Assembly (NCBI GenBank): GCA_018402485.1
Contig: JAGYIY010000002.1
Location: 186,001 to 250,000 of the forward strand
Origin: Roseivirga sp.
GTDB taxonomy: Bacteria > Bacteroidota > Bacteroidia > Cytophagales > Cyclobacteriaceae
DNA: 64,000 nt
Direction of reading: 5' to 3'
The notes under the pieces are model-generated. The model made no database searches. It was given only the letters and a program-made list of their open reading frames with translations, and was not told the origin of the DNA. Made by a program: the position numbers and the translations under genes. Below, in pieces: positions 1 to 8,905 of this stretch. How positions within the stretch are numbered: position 1 is the first letter of the stretch; every line of letters begins with the position of its first letter.

Positions 1-312
1 AATGCAGTACCTGAAATAGGTATTCATTTGATCCCTCAAATCAGTAAGGCTTTAAAAGAGCAGTACAATCGAGAACTGATTGAAAAGACCATCCAAAAAG
101 CGGTTAAAGATGCGCAAATTATTGCAGTAACTAGTGGTTATGCCAAAGCTCAAGTTCATCGTGTGAACTATCAACCAAGCGGTTCAGATCCCATTTTTAG
201 GTCTGTGCAATACGAAATGAGTGAAGCATCCCAAAAGGAGCTGCCTGATTATCAATTTAAGCAGCAAACCTTGCGAAAGGAAATGACATTTACTTTTAAC
301 ATGTACCATTAA
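1..312 (+). CDS. C-terminal part of a SIMPL-like (DUF541) protein, cut by the window edge
   Basis: The frame is open from base 1 to the stop at 310-312, so the N-terminus lies outside the window. The visible 103 codons contain an amphipathic stretch ending in AVKDAQIIAVTSGYAKAQV, followed by a strand-rich tail ending in MTFTFNM. This matches the layout of the C-terminal half of SIMPL proteins: a helix rich in Ala/Lys, a residue pattern IA..G...A.V, then a final strand. A full SIMPL gene at 37672 offers a comparison inside the window. The family is periplasmic or membrane-anchored and its biochemical role is poorly known. It ends 8 bp before the oxidoreductase gene, so the two are probably cotranscribed. 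The family call is inference from a fragment. Confidence 0.5.
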   Translation, partial: NAVPEIGIHLIPQISKALKEQYNRELIEKTIQKAVKDAQIIAVTSGYAKAQVHRVNYQPSGSDPIFRSVQYEMSEASQKELPDYQFKQQTLRKEMTFTFNMYH

Positions 313-320
313 TCTTACCA

Positions 321-1298
321 ATGAAAGCTTTAGTATGTACCTCTTTTGGAATGCCTGAAAGATTAAATTATGGTGAATTTAAATCACCTGTTATCAATGA
401 TAATCAATTACTTATAAAAGTAAAGTGTTGTGGTGTTAATTATCCAGATTCCCTCATCATACAAAACAAGTATCAATTCAAACCGGAGTTGCCTTTCTCT
501 CCCGGAGGCGAGGTTTCCGGTGTGGTTGAAAAAATAGGAGAACAAGTAAAACACCTCCAAGTGGGTGATCGGGTTTTTGCTTTAACAGGCTGGGGCGGAA
601 TGGCAGAATTTGTAGCAGCCGATGCACAGAGATGCCTAAAAATGCCAGACGGTATGGACTTTGAAACAGCAGCCACAACCATGTACACTTTCGGTACTTC
701 GCTTTATGCCCTCAAACAGCGTGCAAAATTGCAGGTTCAGGAAACACTTGTCGTTTTAGGCGCTTCGGGAGGTGTAGGTTTGGCTGCAGTACAAATCGGT
801 AAGTTGATGGGGGCTAAAGTATTGGCTGCTGTCAGTACAGAAGAAAAAGCAAAGCTTTGTTTAGACCATGGCGCTGACGAAAGTTTTATTTATGAACCCA
901 ATACCCTAAAAGAGCAAATAAAAACCCTCACAAAAAACAACGGTGCGGATGTAATCTTTGATCCCGTGGGTGATGCGTACACAGAACCTGCCTTTCGTGC
1001 CTTGGCATGGCAAGGACGTTATTTAGTGGTAGGGTTTGCAGCAGGAAAGCCATCAGCCCTGCCAATGAACCTACCCTTATTGAAAGGAGCATCTGTTGTA
1101 GGCGTATTTTGGGGAGCCTTCGCCCAAAAACAGGTGAAGGAGAGTCAGGCCAATTTTGCACAAATTTTAAAGTGGATTTCAACTGGTGAAATCAAACATT
1201 ACATCCATCGAAAATACCCACTACATCGAGGTGCTGAAGCCATCCAGGACCTAATGGATCGAAAAGTTTTAGGAAAAAATGTTGTTGTTATGGATTAG
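321..1298 (+). CDS. NADPH:quinone oxidoreductase family protein (zinc-free MDR superfamily)
   Basis: This 325-residue protein has the two-domain layout of medium-chain dehydrogenases/reductases of the quinone oxidoreductase (QOR/crotonyl reductase) branch. The N-terminal GroES-like domain carries CGVNYPDSLI, PFSPGGEVSG and VGDRVFAL. The Rossmann domain begins near residue 145 with the nucleotide-binding motif GASGGVGLAAVQIG. The catalytic and structural zinc cysteine clusters of true alcohol dehydrogenases are not visible, which fits the zinc-free branch. Members reduce quinones or activated alkenes with NADPH in the cytoplasm; the substrate cannot be told from sequence. Length is normal for the family. 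Confidence 0.88.
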   Translation: MKALVCTSFGMPERLNYGEFKSPVINDNQLLIKVKCCGVNYPDSLIIQNKYQFKPELPFSPGGEVSGVVEKIGEQVKHLQVGDRVFALTGWGGMAEFVAADAQRCLKMPDGMDFETAATTMYTFGTSLYALKQRAKLQVQETLVVLGASGGVGLAAVQIGKLMGAKVLAAVSTEEKAKLCLDHGADESFIYEPNTLKEQIKTLTKNNGADVIFDPVGDAYTEPAFRALAWQGRYLVVGFAAGKPSALPMNLPLLKGASVVGVFWGAFAQKQVKESQANFAQILKWISTGEIKHYIHRKYPLHRGAEAIQDLMDRKVLGKNVVVMD

Positions 1299-1649
1299 AA
1301 CTGCATCTGGGTCTATTAAAAATAATGATTATATCTTTTTCTGGATAACACAACTTCCTTTGGCGCAAAAAACCTTTCCTTATGAACTGCTGGGATTCGA
1401 AAGAAGAGATAGACCATAAAAACAGTCATTAACAAACAGAAGTTAAGGTCATTAATAATGTACTACAATCCCTTAAGGAGAAAAAGTTAGCTATAAACCA
1501 TCTGCCATCTGCTTTGGCCCATGTATCTCTTTTAACAAAAATATGGCGTCACTCAATACTTAAAGACACCGGCTATCTTTTATAAAATCCTACCACTTAT
1601 ATAAATGCCTTGCAGCCTTTTTGTACTGATTTTAAATTGACGTATTTTC
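1299..1649. other. Intergenic stretch with no gene
   Basis: This AT-rich 351-bp region has no coding pattern on either strand. The only thing seen is a promoter-like sequence at its 3' end (entered separately). No terminator hairpin with a T-run was recognised after the oxidoreductase gene. Confidence 0.6.
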
Positions 1650-1650
1650 A
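1620..1650 (+). promoter_or_regulatory. Putative Bacteroidota promoter for the BNR-repeat protein
   Basis: TTTG at 1620-1623, a 19-bp spacer, and TATTTTCA at 1643-1650 resemble the Bacteroidota sigma-ABfr pattern TTTG / TAnnTTTG with mismatches in the -7 element. A transcript starting a few bases later would begin after the ATG at 1650, which favours the ATGs at 1671/1674 as the true start. Weak call made by eye. Confidence 0.3.
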
Positions 1651-1670
1651 TGTCTGTAACTTCAAATAGA

Positions 1671-4400
1671 ATGATGAAAAAAATAAACATTGCAATCAAG
1701 AGGTATGGGATTTGCCTGATGCTTTTGGGTTTGGGCCATCTAGATGCTCATGCACAAAATATCCCTCAACAAGTCGTAGAATCGATCGCTTTTAGGGAGA
1801 TAGGCCCTACTCGTCAAGGTGGTCGATATGTAGATTTTGCGGTCGTGGAGCGTGCTCCAAAAGTAATTTACGCGGCTACAGCCTCTGGTGGATTATGGAA
1901 AACCATCAATAATGGTCAGTCTTGGAAACCTATTTTCGACAATGAGGCAGTGATTTCACTTGGTGCTGTTGCAGTAGACCAGCGCGATACCAGCATTGTT
2001 TGGCTAGGTTCCGGAGAAGCTAACAACTCTCGCAGTTCTTATTGGGGAGATGGTATTTACAAATCTACAGATGGAGGCCAAAATTGGGAGAATATGGGTT
2101 TACCCGAGTCACATCACATCGGAAGGGTTTTGATTGACCCGAATAATTCTAATGTCGTATATGTAGCTGCACTCGGTCACCTTTATTCCGAAAATCCTGA
2201 AAGGGGGCTTTATAAAACAACCAATGGCGGCCAAAGCTGGGATAAAGTACTGGAAATTCAAAGAGAAGATGGTAAGTACATCGGTGTTGTTGACGTTGCC
2301 ATGAGTCCTGATGATCCTAATACACTCATTGCTGCTGCCTATGATAAAATACGAAGACCATGGACCTTCAATGAAGGTGGAGAAGGCAGTGCCATTTATA
2401 AGTCTACAGATGGTGGGGAAAATTGGAAAAAAATCTCCAATGGTTTACCTGGTGGCTTTCTAGGAAGAATAGGTGTTGCCTATGCGCCCGGAAATGCCAA
2501 TGTGGTTTATGCCAACATTGAAAATGTAAATGTAGAAGGTATTTCTACCGCAGAAAGAAGACACATGCTCGAGGTTGGTATTCCACTAGGTCGTGGTCAG
2601 CGTGTAACAGGTACTGAGATGTATCGCTCTGATGATGGCGGTGAAACCTGGAGAAAAATTAGCCCTGATGGTGAAGATGTAGGCGGCTATCCCTCCTATT
2701 ATTACCAGCAAGTGCGTGTAGACCCAAATGATGAAGATCATGTGTATGTGTTGGGTATTCGCGTTTGGGAAACCAAAGATGGCGGAGATACTTGGGGACA
2801 ACCTTTCCGTTTTGGTGGAGATAACCACGCCATGTGGATTGATCCTGCCGATTCTAAGCATATACTTTTAGGCTACGACCACGGTATGGGTATTACCTAT
2901 GATGCAGGTGACACTTGGTACCACCCCGATGAAATCCCACTTTCTCAATTTTATGCAGTGGATGTAGATATGGCTTACCCTTATAATGTTTACGGCGGAC
3001 TACAAGACAATGGGTCTGTCAGAGGGCCAAGTACATCTACAGACGGACGCCCGATGCCTTTCGAGGTATGGCAACGAGTAGGTGGTGGTGATGGTATGTA
3101 CAATGTTCCTGACAAAAGTAATAACCGGTACTTATACAATGAGTCACAGTTTGGGCCTTTGCGAAGGTTAGATATGGAAACTGGTGAGTCTGCGAGCATT
3201 CGTTACACAGGTGACAAGGAAATGCGCTGGAATTGGAATGCCCCTATTATTGTTTCGGCTCATAATACAAATGTTATTTACCATGCTGGCAGCAAAGTGG
3301 TTAAATCAACTTACCGAGGTGAAAACTGGACTGAAATAAGCCCTGACTTATCGAACAATGACCCTGTAAAAAGAGATGGAACAGGAAACATCCAGTATGG
3401 AACCATTACTACCTTGGAAGAATCACCCCTTGATCCTGATGAACTTTGGGCCGGTACTGACGATGGTAATGTGCACGTTACCACAGATGGAGGGAAAAAC
3501 TGGATGAACCTAAACGATTACATTCCGAACAATCCGAAATATTGGGTAACACGTGTTGAGGCTTCAGCACATTTTCCCGGAACAGCTTATGTGTCTTACA
3601 ATGGCATGAGAAGAGATGATTTCACTGCCTATTTGTACAAGACAACAGATTATGGTAAAACCTGGACTTCTATTGCAGCTGGAATTCCTGACGGAGGTGT
3701 CAATGTAATTCGTGAAGACCACAAGAACCCAAATTTACTTTTTGTAGGAACAGAATTAGGAACCTTCGCCAGTATTGATGGAGGTAAAAATTGGACAAAA
3801 TTCATGACCAATATGCCTACAAACCCTGCCTATGATATGGTCATTCACCCAAGAGAAAATGAATTGGTTGTGGCTACGCATGGACGAGGTATCTTTATTG
3901 CTGATATAAGCCCATTACAAGGCATGGATGCTACGAGTATGAAAGCAGGAGTTACATTATTCGACATTCAACCTGCCGTTCAATGGATGTCAGGCCCTCC
4001 ACAACCTGTTTCGGCTTTTACTAATTTTGGAGGTGAAAGCAAAGCACCGGGTTCGCATCTTTATTTTTATGCCCAAAATGCGGGTCAAGCCACAGTAAAA
4101 GTGTACAGAGGTGCTAAGCAAATATTTACTAGAAACATTGATGCAAAAGCAGGCTTGAACCATATGATTTGGAACTTTGATGAAATCATAAGCGAACGTT
4201 CTGAAAGTGAATTAGAGAACATGGCAGACCGTTTCAGACGATTTGGTTTATCAGATGTGGCCATTCAACAGCGAATGGAAGCTATGAAATACATTACCAG
4301 TAAAGTGGGTGCCGGTACTTACCGCGTAACCATTGAGAAGGGTGACGACCTAAGTGTAAAAGAAGCCATTGTAATGAAAGATCATTGGACAGGAAAGTAA
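1671..4400 (+). CDS. Secreted BNR/VPS10-like beta-propeller protein
   Basis: This large exported protein has about 909 residues from the chosen start. The N-terminus has a Sec signal peptide: basic MMKKINIAIKR, a hydrophobic core, then AHAQ. The body is filled with Asp-box/BNR motifs (S/T-x-D-G-G-x-x-W), for example STDGGQNW, TTNGGQSW, STDGGENW, SDDGGETW, TKDGGDTW, TTDYGKTW and SIDGGKNW. These are typical of WD40/YVTN/BNR-like or sortilin-VPS10-type propellers, often mislabelled glycosyl hydrolases. No catalytic residues can be assigned. A paralogue with the same opening (RFIGPEGNR, AASGGLWKT) lies at 54601. An in-frame ATG at 1650 would put seven extra residues before the basic region. No type IX secretion C-terminal domain was recognised. 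Confidence 0.8.
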   Translation: MMKKINIAIKRYGICLMLLGLGHLDAHAQNIPQQVVESIAFREIGPTRQGGRYVDFAVVERAPKVIYAATASGGLWKTINNGQSWKPIFDNEAVISLGAVAVDQRDTSIVWLGSGEANNSRSSYWGDGIYKSTDGGQNWENMGLPESHHIGRVLIDPNNSNVVYVAALGHLYSENPERGLYKTTNGGQSWDKVLEIQREDGKYIGVVDVAMSPDDPNTLIAAAYDKIRRPWTFNEGGEGSAIYKSTDGGENWKKISNGLPGGFLGRIGVAYAPGNANVVYANIENVNVEGISTAERRHMLEVGIPLGRGQRVTGTEMYRSDDGGETWRKISPDGEDVGGYPSYYYQQVRVDPNDEDHVYVLGIRVWETKDGGDTWGQPFRFGGDNHAMWIDPADSKHILLGYDHGMGITYDAGDTWYHPDEIPLSQFYAVDVDMAYPYNVYGGLQDNGSVRGPSTSTDGRPMPFEVWQRVGGGDGMYNVPDKSNNRYLYNESQFGPLRRLDMETGESASIRYTGDKEMRWNWNAPIIVSAHNTNVIYHAGSKVVKSTYRGENWTEISPDLSNNDPVKRDGTGNIQYGTITTLEESPLDPDELWAGTDDGNVHVTTDGGKNWMNLNDYIPNNPKYWVTRVEASAHFPGTAYVSYNGMRRDDFTAYLYKTTDYGKTWTSIAAGIPDGGVNVIREDHKNPNLLFVGTELGTFASIDGGKNWTKFMTNMPTNPAYDMVIHPRENELVVATHGRGIFIADISPLQGMDATSMKAGVTLFDIQPAVQWMSGPPQPVSAFTNFGGESKAPGSHLYFYAQNAGQATVKVYRGAKQIFTRNIDAKAGLNHMIWNFDEIISERSESELENMADRFRRFGLSDVAIQQRMEAMKYITSKVGAGTYRVTIEKGDDLSVKEAIVMKDHWTGK

Positions 4401-4426
4401 TACCGTCTCAATAGATAAAATGCTAA

Positions 4427-4462
4427 AACACCCTGCTGAAATTCAGTAGGGTGTTTTTTTTC
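4427..4462 (+). terminator. Rho-independent terminator after the BNR protein
   Basis: The inverted repeat ACACCCTGCTGAA / TTCAGTAGGGTGT is followed by a run of T residues from 4454. It lies 27 bp after the stop of the upstream gene and in front of the convergent phosphatase gene. Confidence 0.85.
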
Positions 4463-4488
4463 GATGAAGCAGATTACATTTCGTGCAT

Positions 4489-5292
4489 TTATTGAATAGA
4501 GTGCACTAATTCAGCTACCCTGGTCCAACCGACCGGACCTACCCCTAGCATTTTTTTAAGATCTGCCATTTCTATCGCTGACCAAGAACCTTCAGGACGT
4601 TGCACCAAATAGGCATCGTCTACTTCTTCGAGCATTTCAATGTCGTTGATACTGTCTCCAATACCAAATGTACGAATTCGTTCAAATTCACGCTCATATA
4701 GATATTTAAGGATCTTTACAGCCGCGCCCTTACTCGCCTTCGCCCCTACGATGGTTTCAAACTTACTGTCTTTAATGGAACGTAAATCTTTTAATGCCAA
4801 AGCATTGTAAAATACTTGATTAACAGCACCGGAAAGAAGCATTTCGGAGTATTCACGCATCATAGCTCTCCTTGCAGAACGTACGTCTAGCCCAGTCAAC
4901 ATGGAAACTTCCTCTGGTGGGATGTCTGCAAAACATGTGAACTTTAATTCAAACTCTTTTCGAAAGGTATCTAAGAAAGCACGAATTTCGGCAACACTTT
5001 TCCCAAGCGAAATCACTTCATAATCATCGGTTACAAAGGTATGGTAAGGTATTTTCCTTTTGAAATACCTCTTCGGAATGAATATGGCCGAACCATTTTC
5101 AGTAATGAAAGGATGCCTTAGCCCTAGGGACTCTTGGTAAAACAACTGTTCGCATTTCGTTTTTGAGCTACAAAAGACAATTGGGATATTGTCCTTTTTC
5201 AAACTTTGCACGGCAGCCTCCGACTTGTAATAGGAATAAGATTTTAAGTCGAGCAAACTACCATCTAAATCTGTAAAAACAATTTTTTTCAT
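4489..5292 (-). CDS. Mannosyl-3-phosphoglycerate phosphatase family HAD hydrolase
   Basis: This 267-residue HAD phosphatase has motif I DLDGSLLD at residues 8-15 (nucleophile D8, acid D10), a Ser/Lys motif around FCSSKTK, and motif IV GIGDSINDIEML near the C-terminus. The C2-type cap and ENGSAIFIPK match the MpgP/YedP subfamily, which removes phosphate from mannosyl- or glucosyl-3-phosphoglycerate to give the compatible solutes mannosyl- or glucosylglycerate. A dedicated synthase is usually near such genes, but none is intact here. Its ATG overlaps by ATGA with the end of a 36-codon remnant, which suggests that it was once the second gene of a coupled operon. Subfamily is firm; exact substrate is inferred. 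Confidence 0.82.
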   Translation of the reverse strand: MKKIVFTDLDGSLLDLKSYSYYKSEAAVQSLKKDNIPIVFCSSKTKCEQLFYQESLGLRHPFITENGSAIFIPKRYFKRKIPYHTFVTDDYEVISLGKSVAEIRAFLDTFRKEFELKFTCFADIPPEEVSMLTGLDVRSARRAMMREYSEMLLSGAVNQVFYNALALKDLRSIKDSKFETIVGAKASKGAAVKILKYLYEREFERIRTFGIGDSINDIEMLEEVDDAYLVQRPEGSWSAIEMADLKKMLGVGPVGWTRVAELVHSIQ

Positions 5293-5399
5293 TTGACCTC
5301 CACTTTTTCTAGAGCTACAGGCCGATGTGCTTCACCATAGGCAACGAGCTCCCATACTAATTGTACCGCATGAATTTGAACAGGAACAAGAGGTTCGAT
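5289..5399 (-). pseudogene. Truncated 3' end of a lost gene, translationally coupled to the phosphatase
   Basis: On the minus strand, 36 sense codons run from just after an in-frame TGA at 5400-5402 to a TGA at 5289-5291 that overlaps the phosphatase ATG as ATGA. The decoded segment includes VQIHAVQLVWELVAYGEAHR and ends in EKVEVK. It has protein-like composition and no start codon. A coupled stop/start with nothing but this fragment upstream is best explained by deletion of the body of the preceding gene. The next 240 bp upstream are very AT-rich and non-coding. I do not recognise the family; a biosynthetic partner of the phosphatase would be the natural guess, but that is inference. Confidence 0.5.
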
Positions 5400-5643
5400 T
5401 CAAGTGGTATTTAAATTATCACACATTAAATTTATGTAATTGAGCAATTATATGACCCTATTTTTAATTTATTCGCGCAATCGGTTTCATAAAAGGGTTG
5501 TTTTTCAACCTATTTAATTCATTATTGCATATTTTAAAATTCAGAGAATTGCTTGATATGCGAGCCATTAAGAATCTTTAACTCTCTCGTATTAAAAAAA
5601 ACACAATTAATTTATTTACTTCGTGTCCTGTTAAATCTAACGC

Positions 5644-6189
5644 ATGATGAGAGGCAAACTATCGAGCTTCATTTTTATTGTTTTGTTGTTGTTCCTTCAC
5701 GCTTGTGGCAAGGAGAATGTTCCGCAAAAGGAATCGCAAGAAGAGCCTCTAGCCCTTACTTTCAAGCTTAAGATGCATAAGAAGTTAGGGGAGCCAACCA
5801 TTATTAATGGGTACTATGGAAGATTGTTGGTGTCTGGAGAACCCAAAAAGCAGTTAGATTCTACGGCAATTCGGGGTTTACCGTCGCGCAATCCCATTTA
5901 TGTTTATGAAGCTTCTTCATTGCCTGGGTTAGAGAAAGTGGCTTTCCAAAAGAAAGGCAAAACTTTCTATGATTTAAAAAAGGCGGAAGAAAAAGAAAAT
6001 GTTGTTCCGAGATACATCATTAAACCGAATAAATCTGGGTTTTACCAAATTGATACCGATAACAAGATGTACTATTTATTGATTGAAACAGATCGCAATA
6101 CTGGATACTATCCGACTGGCCCATTGAAGATCGGAAGTACTGAAAAGCGTTTGGTTGCACTAGATTTGATTTTGAGTGATATCAATTAG
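5644..6189 (+). CDS. Hypothetical lipoprotein
   Basis: This 181-residue protein begins with a lipoprotein signal: MMRGKLSS, a hydrophobic stretch FIFIVLLLFLH, then the lipobox-like AC at residues 20-21 (LHAC). Mature Cys21 is followed by GKENVPQKE, so an envelope location is expected. The rest is a mixed alpha/beta sequence without motifs that I recognise. It stands alone, preceded by AT-rich non-coding DNA and followed by a palindromic repeat cluster. ATG at 5647 is an alternative start three bases on. Confidence 0.6.
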   Translation: MMRGKLSSFIFIVLLLFLHACGKENVPQKESQEEPLALTFKLKMHKKLGEPTIINGYYGRLLVSGEPKKQLDSTAIRGLPSRNPIYVYEASSLPGLEKVAFQKKGKTFYDLKKAEEKENVVPRYIIKPNKSGFYQIDTDNKMYYLLIETDRNTGYYPTGPLKIGSTEKRLVALDLILSDIN

Positions 6190-6203
6190 TTTTTAGGATC
6201 TAA

Positions 6204-6373
6204 AGATGTCTGACACCTCCAAGGTGTCTGACATCTGGAATCAAGAAAGGTGTCTGATAGCTAAACACTGAAACTAAAGAAAATCTAAAGATGTCTGACA
6301 CCTCCAAGGTGTCTGACATCTAGAAGAAAGAATGGTGTCTGACATCTGGAAGCATGAAAGGTGTCTGATATCG
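6204..6373. repeat. Palindromic repeat cluster (two 33-bp palindromes plus half-sites)
   Basis: Two identical 33-bp imperfect palindromes lie at 6204-6236 and 6289-6321. Arm AGATGTCTGACACCT faces AGGTGTCTGACATCT across CCA, with one mismatched pair per stem. Extra half-arms (GGTGTCTGACATCT and shortened forms GGTGTCTGATA) occur near 6249, 6334 and 6360. The same 33-bp element recurs at 58954, 60030 and 62155, so this is a dispersed REP-like family in the genome. It sits between the lipoprotein and helicase genes and has no coding potential. Confidence 0.85.
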
Positions 6374-6448
6374 AAAGCGATTCAAATCATAGCTAAAAAA
6401 CTTGCTTCCTTAAACAATTACCTTTCATTCTAGGGTTGAGTTCTCATC

Positions 6449-8905
6449 ATGCCAAAAGCCGCACACGATATTTCCCCAGCCCTCCAATGGTTTGAAACCA
6501 GAAACTGGAAACCCTTTGCTTTCCAACAGGCTACTTGGAAGGCTTACTTGGAAGGTAAAAACGGCTTATTGAATGCTCCTACTGGAAGTGGAAAAACCTA
6601 TGCGCTTTGGTTAGCATGTTTGATGGAAGCCTTGAATCAACCTAAACAGGCAAAAGGCCTTCAAATCATCTGGGTAACTCCTCTTCGGGCTTTGGCCAAA
6701 GATATACAGGCCGCTTTACAAATGGCCTGCAATGAAATAGGGGTCGATTGGACCGTTGGTTTGCGTACTGGAGATACCTCACAAAAGGAGAAAAAACAAC
6801 AGCAACGGCATATGCCGCAGGCTTTGGTTACCACCCCCGAAAGCATTCATGTTTTGCTGAGCCAAAAAAATGCTCCTCAACTGTTTAAACACTTAAGTGC
6901 CGTAATTGTAGATGAATGGCATGAATTGCTAGGCTCTAAACGTGGGGTTCAAATGGAATTGGCGCTGGCCTATTTCCGACAACAAAACAAGCATAACCTG
7001 AAAACCTGGGGCATTTCGGCCACCATTGGCAACTTGGAGGAGGCCTCAAAGGTATTGATGGGCAACGCGGAGTACCCCTTTGAAATCATTAAAGCCAAGG
7101 TAGAAAAGCGCATACGCGTGCAAACCCTTTTGCCTGATTCTGTGGATAGCCTGCCGTGGACAGGGCATTTGGGTTTACATATGTCGGATGATTTGATGCC
7201 TATTATTCAGTCGGGTCAGTCTACTTTGCTTTTCACCAATGTTCGCTCACAAACTGAGGTATGGTACCAACACTTATTGGAGAAGGCACCCGATTTAGCA
7301 GGACAAATGGCCATGCATCATGGTTCTCTCGATCTTAAGGTTCGCGCTTGGGTGGAAGAGAACCTACACCTCGGAAGGCTCAAGTGTGTGGTTTGTACTT
7401 CGAGCTTAGACCTAGGCGTAGACTTCCGTCCTGTAGATCAGGTAGTACAAATTGGGGGACCCAAAGGTGTTGCTCGTTTTTTCCAACGGGCAGGGCGCAG
7501 CGGACATCGTCCTGGGGAAGAAAGTGTTGTCTATTTTTTACCTACACATTCTTTGGAATTGATAGAAGCCTCGGTCATGAAGGAAGCCATCAAGCACAAA
7601 GCTTTTGAGAGCCGTACCCCACTCACCGATTGCTACGATGTGCTTATTCAATACTTAGTCACACTTGCCGTGGGGCCAGGTTTTTATCCTAATATGGTGA
7701 AGGCACAAGTAAAAAACACAAACGCCTTTGCCCAAATGACAGAAACAGATTGGCAGTGGTGTCTGTCTTTCATCACTACCGGTGGGCAGTCTTTAGGTGC
7801 TTACGATGAATTTACCAAGGTACACATATCAGAAGAAGGTAAATATGTGGTAACAAGTAGAAAAACGGCCATGCGTCACCGCTTATCCATGGGCACCATT
7901 GTCAGCGATCCCATGGTCAAAGTAAAGTTTGTGAAAGGTGGCTTTATTGGGTTAGTTGAAGAAAGTTTTATCGCGAAACTCAAACCGGGTGATAACTTTT
8001 GGTATGCGGGCAGAAGTTTGGAACTGATTCGCGTGAAGGATTTGACAGCTCAAGTAAAAAAATCAAGCAAAACTAATGGTCCCATTCCTCGTTGGGGTGG
8101 TGGAAAAGCTTCTTTTACTTCTTTACTGAGCCATCAGATTCGATTGCGACTAGAAGCTGCCGACCTAGGAAGGTTTGAAGATGTAGAAATGCAGACCATA
8201 GCGCCACTCTTAGCCAGACAACAAGCGCTCTCGGCCTTACCTCATCGGAACGAGCTCTTGATCGAACAAATCAAATCGGATGAGGGAACACATCTTTTCT
8301 TCTATCCTTTCGAAGGGAAGTATGTGCATGATGTGCTGGCAGCGTTGGTGGCTTATCGCATCAGCGTCAGTCAACCCATCAGTTTTTCCATTGCCACAAA
8401 TGACTATGGTTTTGAGCTCTTAACCGACCAAAATATAGAAGTGGAAGACTTTTTGGAATTGGACATACTGCATCAAGAAAATGTGCTGGAAGATGTCATG
8501 AGCAGTATCAACAATACAGAACTGGCCAAACGTAAATTCAGAGACATTGCCGCTATCTCGGGGCTTATTTTTCAAGGTTACCCGGGTAAAAACGTTACCG
8601 GAAGGCATTTACAAGCATCGGCAGCTATGATTTTTAAAGTCTTTGAAGATTATGAACCCGATAACCTCTTGTTGCGTCAAGCCCATCAGGAAGTGCTCAA
8701 TGTACAAAACGAGGAAAACCGCGTTATGGAAGCAATGATTCGTATAAACGAGCAAAAAATAGTGGTAAAAAAGTTAAGAAGACCAACACCCTTTTGTTTT
8801 CCCATCATGGTAGATCGGCTGCGAGAGAGATTTACATCAGAGAAACTTTCTGAGCGCATTGCACGAATGCAAGTAGAATTTCAAAGTGAAATGCCTAGCC
8901 ATTAA
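6449..8905 (+). CDS. Ligase-associated DNA damage response DEXH-box helicase (Lhr-like)
   Basis: This 818-residue superfamily 2 helicase has Walker A APTGSGKT near residue 42, the DEXH box DEWHE near residue 155, SATIGNLEEA (motif III), and C-terminal motifs including SSLDLGVDF and QRAGRSGHR (motif VI). An Lhr-type C-terminal region follows. Length and motif spelling match the helicase that in Bacteroidota and Proteobacteria travels with an ATP-dependent DNA ligase, a metallo-beta-lactamase-fold exonuclease and PdeM. PdeM is in this window at 15290, but no ligase or exonuclease is present. The gene ends inside the convergent isomerase gene (11-bp overlap). Confidence 0.88.
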   Translation: MPKAAHDISPALQWFETRNWKPFAFQQATWKAYLEGKNGLLNAPTGSGKTYALWLACLMEALNQPKQAKGLQIIWVTPLRALAKDIQAALQMACNEIGVDWTVGLRTGDTSQKEKKQQQRHMPQALVTTPESIHVLLSQKNAPQLFKHLSAVIVDEWHELLGSKRGVQMELALAYFRQQNKHNLKTWGISATIGNLEEASKVLMGNAEYPFEIIKAKVEKRIRVQTLLPDSVDSLPWTGHLGLHMSDDLMPIIQSGQSTLLFTNVRSQTEVWYQHLLEKAPDLAGQMAMHHGSLDLKVRAWVEENLHLGRLKCVVCTSSLDLGVDFRPVDQVVQIGGPKGVARFFQRAGRSGHRPGEESVVYFLPTHSLELIEASVMKEAIKHKAFESRTPLTDCYDVLIQYLVTLAVGPGFYPNMVKAQVKNTNAFAQMTETDWQWCLSFITTGGQSLGAYDEFTKVHISEEGKYVVTSRKTAMRHRLSMGTIVSDPMVKVKFVKGGFIGLVEESFIAKLKPGDNFWYAGRSLELIRVKDLTAQVKKSSKTNGPIPRWGGGKASFTSLLSHQIRLRLEAADLGRFEDVEMQTIAPLLARQQALSALPHRNELLIEQIKSDEGTHLFFYPFEGKYVHDVLAALVAYRISVSQPISFSIATNDYGFELLTDQNIEVEDFLELDILHQENVLEDVMSSINNTELAKRKFRDIAAISGLIFQGYPGKNVTGRHLQASAAMIFKVFEDYEPDNLLLRQAHQEVLNVQNEENRVMEAMIRINEQKIVVKKLRRPTPFCFPIMVDRLRERFTSEKLSERIARMQVEFQSEMPSH

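Noticed and set aside
6204..6373. Possible CRISPR array from repeated 33-bp units
   Set aside because: Only two full units, with a long spacer (52 bp), palindromic over the whole length, dispersed copies elsewhere and no cas gene. A REP-like palindrome fits better.
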